A DNA stretch of 64,000 bases from Aquila chrysaetos chrysaetos (Eukaryota > Chordata > Aves > Accipitriformes > Accipitridae): assembly GCF_900496995.4 (NCBI RefSeq), contig NC_044029.1:62001-126000 (forward strand), read 5' to 3'. This document shows positions 52,201-61,200 of the stretch, piece after piece. Made by a program: the position numbers and the translations under genes. Within the stretch, counting starts at the first letter, position 1. Each line of letters begins with the position of its first letter. The notes under the pieces are model-generated. The model searched no databases. It was not told where the DNA came from and worked only from the letters and a program-made list of their open reading frames with translations.

Positions 52201-55200
52201 TGTATTACTACCATAGAGGTCCATTAAGATAAGCAAAGATTAGGACTTGCCATCAGACTAACCACTACATAGTGGTTAGAAACGATAGTAAGATGGTCTT
52301 GATTTACATTTTTTTTCTGGAATGAAGAGTTCACAACCCACTGAGTACAGTCAAAATGCTCAACCCAGAAATATCCACTGTATAGACTGAAGCATGGATT
52401 TCCCACTTGCCTGCAATTGCATTCGGAAAGGAAAAGCCACTTCTTCCAAACAGGACCAGCTAAAAATTTTCCAGGGAGGATAGTAAAAAAAACTGAACAG
52501 CATAGGTACCAGATATATCCAAAGCAAACAGCAACCTGTACCTTATTCCTGGAAGAGGAGTCAAGTCTGGAGGAAGACGGGAGGTAGGAATTGACTGTGT
52601 CTCTTTGGGAAATACGTACCCAAGAACCTTTCTCCTCTATTTTCCTTTAGTTGGCTTCATGCCCAAGTCCACTGAATTTCTCTTCAGGAGCCCTTACTTT
52701 TCTGCGTTCGGTAGTCACAAGGACTTTGATGATCTTAATGCAGCCATGCTGCTAAAGTCTTTACTACACTGTAGGAAAGTACTGATACTTTCCAGAGTAA
52801 ACAATGAAAGCAAATCTGTAATAATCTCATGCATGGTTTATCATTTTCACAGAAGGTAAACAATGGCAATCTAGCCTACTAAACAGCCCAAATTTTACCC
52901 TGCTTCATCAGGGCAGGTACCAGTGCCCTCTGAGGAGTCTGACAGGAAAAATCTCTTTGCTTAGGAGAAGCTCCCTTCTATCAGCACTTTCCAAGAACCT
53001 TCCTCCAGAAAAGCATGTCCTGTACCTGTCTGTACTCCAGCCCCATTAAAATCCACTACCTGAGAATCATGCCATTAGCACATTCCCTGCACTTGACCCT
53101 GATCCGGGCCCTCAAGAAAACAAGCAGAACAATTGCCTTCCTGGACCCTTGGAGGACACAAATGCTCTGTTACATACGCTATTTGTTATATATGCATCTA
53201 TGTTACCTGTACAAAATTGCTTAACTGGAAATGGATCCAAAGGAAGCAGAATTTCTTAACTCAATTACAATGCCTGCTAAAAACAGGCTTAAGAGTTTTA
53301 TTGGTTTGATTTCTTGATTAATAATTGATGGCATTACCTCAAAATCTGTTTTTAGAAGGAAAATCTCTCTAAAGCTATGGAATAAATCTGTTTCAGTGCC
53401 AAAGAGCTCAATATTTCTTTCACACCTGTGACAAGAAAAAGGACTAAAATTCTAAGAAAGCTTTCATTATTTTTTTTTTCTTCTGGGATACAGAGGGAGA
53501 CAACAGGATGTCAATTCTGGAACAATTCAAGCAGCACTCATTTTTCAAGTGTTTGTGCCCAGGATATTATAGCTTTTTATGTGTAAAAAAGTATATCTTC
53601 CAAAAGGAAGTAAGTCCAGGCTGGGCCTGGCTCTGACATTTCTCAGGGTACACGGTGATTTAATAGCTGGCCACACAGAAGATGAGCAAGCCAGACATGT
53701 CGATTTTCTCTCAACACTCCCCATTTGCATGTGAGATGGAATGAGAGGTTTTGTTGAACTTAACTCCTACATTACAGGACCCTTAAGCTCTGCAACAGCA
53801 ACTTAGACTGCAGCTGGCACACAGTGCTTTTTTTTTTTTTTTTTCTTCTTTTCTGCATAGAAATGGGGATAAAAGCAAAACAGAGATGGCCTCTCACTAG
53901 TCTGTATTTGTAATGCAGACACAAGGCATAACGATTTGTTCAGAAGAGCAATCTTTAGAGAATACACCATTCTCCCCAATAGCTTCCACAGCTACCACAT
54001 GATGCAACCATCTGGTCCTCTAACAACTGCCTTTTGTATGTTCTTGCAAGGAGCCTGGCAAGAGATATCAGAAGTAAACGCTCCTGCAAATCTAAGGGAT
54101 CTGCTGCTGGTAATAAGAACAGCACTGGAAGGAGGCACAGTGTGAGAAGTACTCATACACCAGTGAGTGTTCAACCCTGACAGACTCACATACATCTTTG
54201 ATAGAGACCTGTACTACGAGTACTGAAAGTTATCCGAATCACATATCAGATCTGTGATAGGTCACAATAAATCCAGAAAAACCAAAATACAACTTGGGTC
54301 CTGTATCAAAGTTTCAAAACTAAGCATGATTAACTTAAGCAACAGTGAGAAACCAGATAAGCCTGTAGGCTCAAGTGGTTTCTCAGCAGGAGTGAAGCAC
54401 ATCTGTTCTTACTAAGCTGAAGATCAGAATCTGACCTTTGGAAAGGACATACCAAGGCATAGGCCCCAATATTGTTGCAGCAGCACAACCAGAAGTTGAG
54501 GGATAATGACAGGACAGCTTAATATTGGCAAGTTCAACAAAAATTTTAATCTAGGCTAAGAAAGAGGACAAATTAATACAAGCTACAATAAGCATCAACA
54601 GCAAACTCACTTTTCACCCAACTTGTTCACATGCCTTCAGACCTAGTTCAAAAACTAACACCACACAGATGAGCTCAGCCTGCTGTCCACTGTGGTTAAC
54701 AGCTGAACTTCTTTTGCTCAAGGTACCAGTTCTGCAGCATGCCTTCTGTGCACCTCACACAGTTCTTAAGAGCAGTATTCATTGCAACATCTATATGCTA
54801 GAACCTCACAGCTCAGTGTTCACAGAAGCTCTTTACAAAGTCTAATAATTTCCCAGATCTACTACCACATCACTTCTGTGGTTTTCTTACTCTTTTCTCA
54901 CAACTTCTTTTCATCATCTTTCCTCTCCCACTCAAACTTCTAGCTCCCTCCTCTTCAGAGCAGCAGATCATTGCTGCTTTGTCTAGTGTTACTCAGCAGG
55001 AAGAAACTGAAGGCTGGCTAAAGTGTCAGGTGTTTTTTGTTGGATTTTTTTGTTCATTTTTACTTGACTACAAACAGCACGCCTACTTCTTCCTGACATC
55101 TAATAAAGGAGAATTATAGGAGATCTCCAAGCTTTTGTATTATCCACTCTCTCTTCCAAGCTTCTTCCTCATTTTCCTAATTCCATATATCACCTCTAAG

Positions 55201-58200
55201 ATGTCTTCAAATGCCCGCTTAGAAACCTCTTGGTATCCCTGATACTACCTGCACCTAACTAATGCCTTTTTCTTTTACCTTGAGATGTGCTTTCATTTCT
55301 GAAATACATTCAGACCAAGTAAGATGTAATATCCTGCTATTTAACCAAGCTGTTTTATCTCAAATTTTTCAGACCTATTTGGTGAATATTTAGAATAAAC
55401 ATCCTATTCTTAGTGGTTTTTAAGAGCAGAATAGCTTCGTGATCTAATGCAGGAAATCTAACACCAGTAATCTACTAATAATCCAGACAGCTAGTACAAG
55501 AAACTAAACAGAGCCAGTGTAATTTCAGTCCACAGTAAATGAAGGGCACAAATAATTTAGTTTCTAAAGCTGGAAAATTATGGGATATAACAATAGCTTT
55601 CTTAATTCTTGCCATGCATAATGATATCTGAATAAGACGACAAATACAGTCATTCGTTCGATTCCCAAAGTAGTATGCCCTTTGGATCCCTACCAGTTAT
55701 ACATGGGCACAAAGTGTTTTCCCTTACCTTTCTTCTTTATCAAAAAAATAAAACATTGTCTTATTTCTCCTTGCTGCTTTGATGAGGCTTACTTACCGCT
55801 TCAGAATTATCAATGAAAGGGTCCGTTTCATCATAACCATAACCTATATCAATTAGATCCTGCAGGCGATCCTTCCGATGTTTGTGGGGCTTTCCACCCT
55901 GAAAACAAAGCAAGCATTATGTCATTTGGGAAACAGGGAAGCAAGATATTAAAATCTGTAAAACATAAGGCATTGGAAGGATGGTCACTCAGGGAATTAG
56001 CAGTTTTGCTTTCTTGGATGCTTCCTTGAAGATGGTCTAGATGACTAATAAAAACTTTCACAGGAATGAGCTCTGGCAAACATGCTTTACTATAGCCTCA
56101 CCAGAATCATCCCTGAAAGGTATTCACTAGCCAGCTGCTTTCTACATGACCAAGATCTTCCTAACATTTCCTATTTAGAGATGTTTCACTGTCCTATGTT
56201 TTTAAAACACAGTGATAGGACTGGGATAATTTAGAAAGTGTTACGTTTTCCAGTATGTTACAGAGTCATTACAAAGGAAAATACCGATAGTCTAGCATTC
56301 AGTAAAGTGTTTCCCCACGGAAGAAGGATTGCTTCTCTACAGAAAAGTGAAGCCTAAATCAAAAGAGCAAAATATTGATCTGGTATTTGCAGATATGGCG
56401 TCTATGAGTTTTCAAGAAGTTACAGCATTCATATGACATAACTGAAGGAAAACATATTAAGATAAAATCCTTCGAAATGCAAGAGCCGTCACCTCAGTTG
56501 GTAGGACTGGGCACAAAATGGTTACTTGAGTAACTTAAAGCCAGAAGCTGCATCACAGACTGTGGGCTCACTTAACTCCAGGAGACAGTAAACTTCATTT
56601 TAACCTGCAAGTACTTTTCTCATGTCAAAGTTTTATTTTTAAATCAAGTCAAGTAAAAACTGACACCCTGCTCAAACATCCAGGGAATCTAAACTTAGTT
56701 GTACAAATGAGAATCTGCTTAGGATAAGGCCTAGTTTTCCGACTCCCGTATGCTGTCAAAATTGTCAATATAAAAGTCTTAAAAGATAAAATTCTCCAAA
56801 AGGCACCACCTTCACTAAAATTATAACCAGTGTTCTTCAATAAATTTGAGAAGACTTGCTCCTGAAGCTTCTTTGCTTAGCTACTCTACTGTTCTAAGCA
56901 TGTTTAGAATGAGTCTTTTCAATTGTGACATCCAAATATCACAACCCACTCGTTACTATGAATATGCAGGCACTGTTCAAAGGAGGTTTCATCCTTGCCC
57001 TTTATGAGAAGCTTAAGCATCCGAACACCTCCGTTTTAACAATATTTTGCAAGAATTCAAGTTTGCAACTAAGTAAAGCATGCGCTCTTGCAAACACACA
57101 CAACTCTCTCAAGCATAATCAAATAAATAAATTCAATAGTTCTAGGAGAAAAACCTCAAAAGTGAGTTCTGTTTTTAATTCATGTTTCCAAGCTATATTC
57201 CAGGCCTCAGATTTCCAAGTAAGTATTCCTAACTTTTCCTATCAGTCCTATCATCCCCTACAGCCACTCATTTGGTTAGTGTCTGAATAACTGCATGTTC
57301 CCAAAACATGCAGTACTTTTTTTTCCCCTTTAAAAAACAAACAAACAATTGGATGAGAGAAGAAAAAAAAAATCTTTTAGAGAATAAACATGGCACTTAA
57401 GAATTCTGTTTAAACGCCAGTGCAAAAGCTTGTGTAATTCCCATGATTCTGACTGAGGTGCCAGCAGGCTGTCTGAAGAATGCCACATAAACTATACTTT
57501 ACCTCTGCTGATCTCACTAATGTGTAATGCAATCCACCTCTGTACCACATCTCTTGCTAAGCCCAAGTAACCATCAACATCCTTGTTTGTGAGTACAAAA
57601 TCCTTTTGCAGCAATGGCTATTCTATGATTCTATGATTTCAGTGTATGGGCATTAAAAAAAATTTTTTTAAATTCTCAATACGTTCTGACTGCCTGTTAT
57701 TCATAAAAACATAGTGCAGATATGGAACAAAGTTAATAACAAAAAAGAAGTCTCATAATAGCCGAATGAATAAAAGCAGGATTAAAATAGTAACCTGCAT
57801 TCAGACATATGAAAAAATCTGAACCACTGTATTTATAGTTAGAGAATTTCCTTCAGGCCTGGTTCTACCCAGTTTTGTTTAAGAAAGTGTGTTGAAAGTC
57901 CATCCATATGATCAAGATGTTAAGGATACAAGACCGCAGCAGAAGAACTGAGGGGATTATCTGCACCAGTGTTTACTATGCAGCAGTTCAGGGAAGTTTC
58001 ACCACTGAAGCTTTTCACCTTTCCCAAAAGAGTTCCTCCAACCTTTCTGTCCCAGAACATAAGCAGTCATACTTCAGCCAATTAAGATGTCCAGTTCCTG
58101 AGGCTGCAAATAGTACTCATGCAAGTATTCAGAAAACTCAAATATGAGTTCAACAAATTAACTGTGGCATGTAACCTAAGGTTTAAACAACCTTGCCCAA

Positions 58201-61200
58201 CAGGAAAGGTGGCGAAACAGGTGGCAAATACAATGCCAATTTTTAAAGAATCTTCCAAGGGCCCAGCAGAGTCTATAAACCAGTAAACCCAATCTCTATA
58301 TTGGGCAAGTTAATAGAAGTTTTAAAGAACAGAATCAGCAGGCACAAGAATACACATTCCAGGCAGGAAAGAATTTTCGTAGAAGGAAGCAGTACTTCAA
58401 ATGCTTTAAAAAAAGGTCCAAAGATCTTCGAAGACAAGAAACTATCATGGGATAAGAGGGAAGGTCCATTCAAATTAATGTCTGGTTTAAGGCTAGGAAA
58501 GAAAGGGTAGAAATAAATATTTCATTTTGGCAAAGAAAGTAATCAGTGAAATCACCAAGGAATGTGTATAAGTGAGCATAAGTCTTATGAGGAGTGGCTG
58601 AGGGAACTGGGTCTGTTCAGTCTGGAGAAAAGGAGGCTGAGGGGAGACCTTATCGCTCTCTACAACTACCTGAAGGGGGGTTGTAGTGAGGTGGGTGCTG
58701 GTCTCTTCTGTCAGGTGGCTGGAGATAGGGCGAGAGGAAATGGCCTCAAGTTACAGCAAGGGAGGTTTAGGTTGGATATTAGGAAAAATTTCTTTACCGA
58801 GAGGGTTGTCACACATTGGAGTAGGCTGCCCAGGGAAGTGGTTGAGTCACCATCCCTGGAGGTATTGAAAAAGCGCATAGACAAGGCACTCCAGAACATG
58901 GTTTAGTGGGCATGGATGATGTTTGTACTTGATGATCTTGAAGGGCTTTTCCAACCTAAATTATTCTGTGATTCTAATTCATCTTCAGAAGCAACAGAGA
59001 GGGCTAACAGTTGCGGGGGGGGGGGGGGGGGGAAGCAGTGAGATGACAGAAATTACTGAAGATAGTAAATAAAAAAAAAAAGACAACTGAAGAATCACTG
59101 AAAAACCTCACAGTTGCTCTGAACTTAGTATGATAAATCATCAATTGAATTCAGTATCAATAAAAGCAAGGTAATCCACTCAAAGGAAGTACAACCCAAA
59201 CAAGAAGAAAATACAGTGTGCTCCCAATTTGTTACACTACTCAGGAAGCACTGGAGTTGTTACACACAGTTCTATGATGTTTGTTTAACAACCAAGAATG
59301 GTCGAAAAAGAAAAGAATTGGGACTTATGGAAAAACGGAACAGAGAACAAAAACAGAAGTCATCGTTATATCACTGATAAATCAGGGCATCCTACCATTA
59401 ATATCCTTTCATTTAAAAAAAGAAATTAGAACAAAAAAGGGAACAGTAAGCCAACAAAGGATGTTTAAAGGTAAAAACACTGCTTCCGTACAATAACAGA
59501 ATGTTAAGACACTTCAGCTGGGGAATGAAAGGGCTGAATTTACATGATAGCATCAGAATCGCATGCAGCATGCAGAAGAACAGGAAATATTTCACTGTTT
59601 CTTACAATACAGAAGCTATGGAGCGCGAAGTGAACTCATCAGGTTTAAACACAAAGTGTATTTTCATACAACATAGTCATCCTGGTACTCAGTGCCATGG
59701 AACACAAAAATTCAGTGAACTCAAAATGATCTGGCAAATTTATGGCAGAAAGCTGCACAAAGGGTAGTTAAACACACAGCCTTTGGCTTTGGGAGAAATT
59801 AAGCCACAGATTGCTAGACAGGCACAGTGAAGTAATATCAATGCACACTTACTCTGTTGTACTTTCAAGTATGAGATTCCACTAGTGTCAGGGGACTATG
59901 CTACCAACCATTAGATGGACCTTCACTTTGATCCAACAAAAATTCTTGCATTATGCACTATATCATCCGAGATTCAATATCATGTTTTTACAACACAGAG
60001 CATTTGATTTTGTCTAGAGAATAACAGTAATCAAAAGAATGAAAATGGGAACCATTCAGAACGGATTTTTATGCTGGCGTTTAAAACGTGCAGCAATTGC
60101 AAAAAAATTCTGAATAATCAAGTAAACAAATGGTACACTAACTTTATGCATCTTGTTTTACAAAAATATATTAATTCATTAGCTTTTTCTTAGTATCTGC
60201 AAGATATATCCAATACTGTATGGATTTGATTATGAGTACAGGAATTTATCTGAAACAAAGTAAAAAGCCTTCAAGGAAGACTGTTCTTCACACATCACAT
60301 TTTTCAGAAGTACTACCACACGTGCTATGATTAAAAAGATTGCTTGACTTTATTTTAAATGGATATAGATAAGTAATACCTAATTAGTTTAAGGAGGATA
60401 TAGTACTTCCAGCAAATCTGAAAAAACCCTCTACTACTTTCTCATACGACGAGTGATTACTTTTACACTGAAGCACTGCTGAAGAGAAGAGAATGGGTAT
60501 CTACTTCATGGGACCCCTGTTCTAGTTTAAGCTAAGGAGCAAACATCTCACCACAAGAATCAGAAGATGGCTGGATGTTGTCAGAAGATGAGCAATTGTA
60601 CCGGGTCAGCACACAGAGATGCAATTCCTCTGAGCATGGATGCTAAGTAGAGACTGATGGTTCTTGTATTGGAAGGGAGAAAGGACAGGGAGTATCTAAC
60701 ACAAGAAACATTAATCCCTCGCCACCCTCCATGCTTAGTGGCCCTAACCTAGTAAATTGTTCCTTATATAGAAGGCATTGCCCTTCCAGGAATTTTGTGG
60801 GGCTGAGGGGCATAACGTATGGCAGAGAATGAAAGAAAGGCAATAAATCAGAAGTGCAAATAGTAATCGAGGTACAAGTGCACCATGAATTTAAACTGTT
60901 GCAAAATGATAGTTTTTGCTACTTACTGCTTTCTAATAGTTAAAAGTATCTATTTGCCCCTTTTCATGACTACTGAGCATTGAACTCTAGTTTTCCTAAG
61001 TCTAATAACACGTTTCGTCCATAAATGTACATGTTTAGCTTTGATGTATGCTTAAATGTGTATGTAAAATTAGATTGCTTCCACTACCACTTCCTCCTAC
61101 ATATATTGCTTTACATTCTCCATACCGACTTTCATCTGTTGTAGTTAAGCAACTTCTTTCAGGACATTATAAAATCCTTAACTTGTATTATGGAAATGGG

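Larger units (their letters stand above)
44442..55796 (-). other. UBN2: UBN2 11.4-kb intron, largest in the window
   Basis: From donor GTAAGT (55796) to acceptor CCTAG (44442). Holds a C11/G-rich hairpin-like tract (44727-44770), a 22-bp tandem duplication (48303-48342), a perfect inverted repeat (49100-49142) and several T- or A-runs. The 170-residue open frame at 47079-47591 (-) has no recognisable similarity. No LINE or LTR was recognised in the rest. Confidence 0.75.

Noticed and set aside
58562-58906. 114-aa plus frame as a host gene
   Set aside because: It is the C-terminus of CR1 ORF2, part of a truncated LINE.
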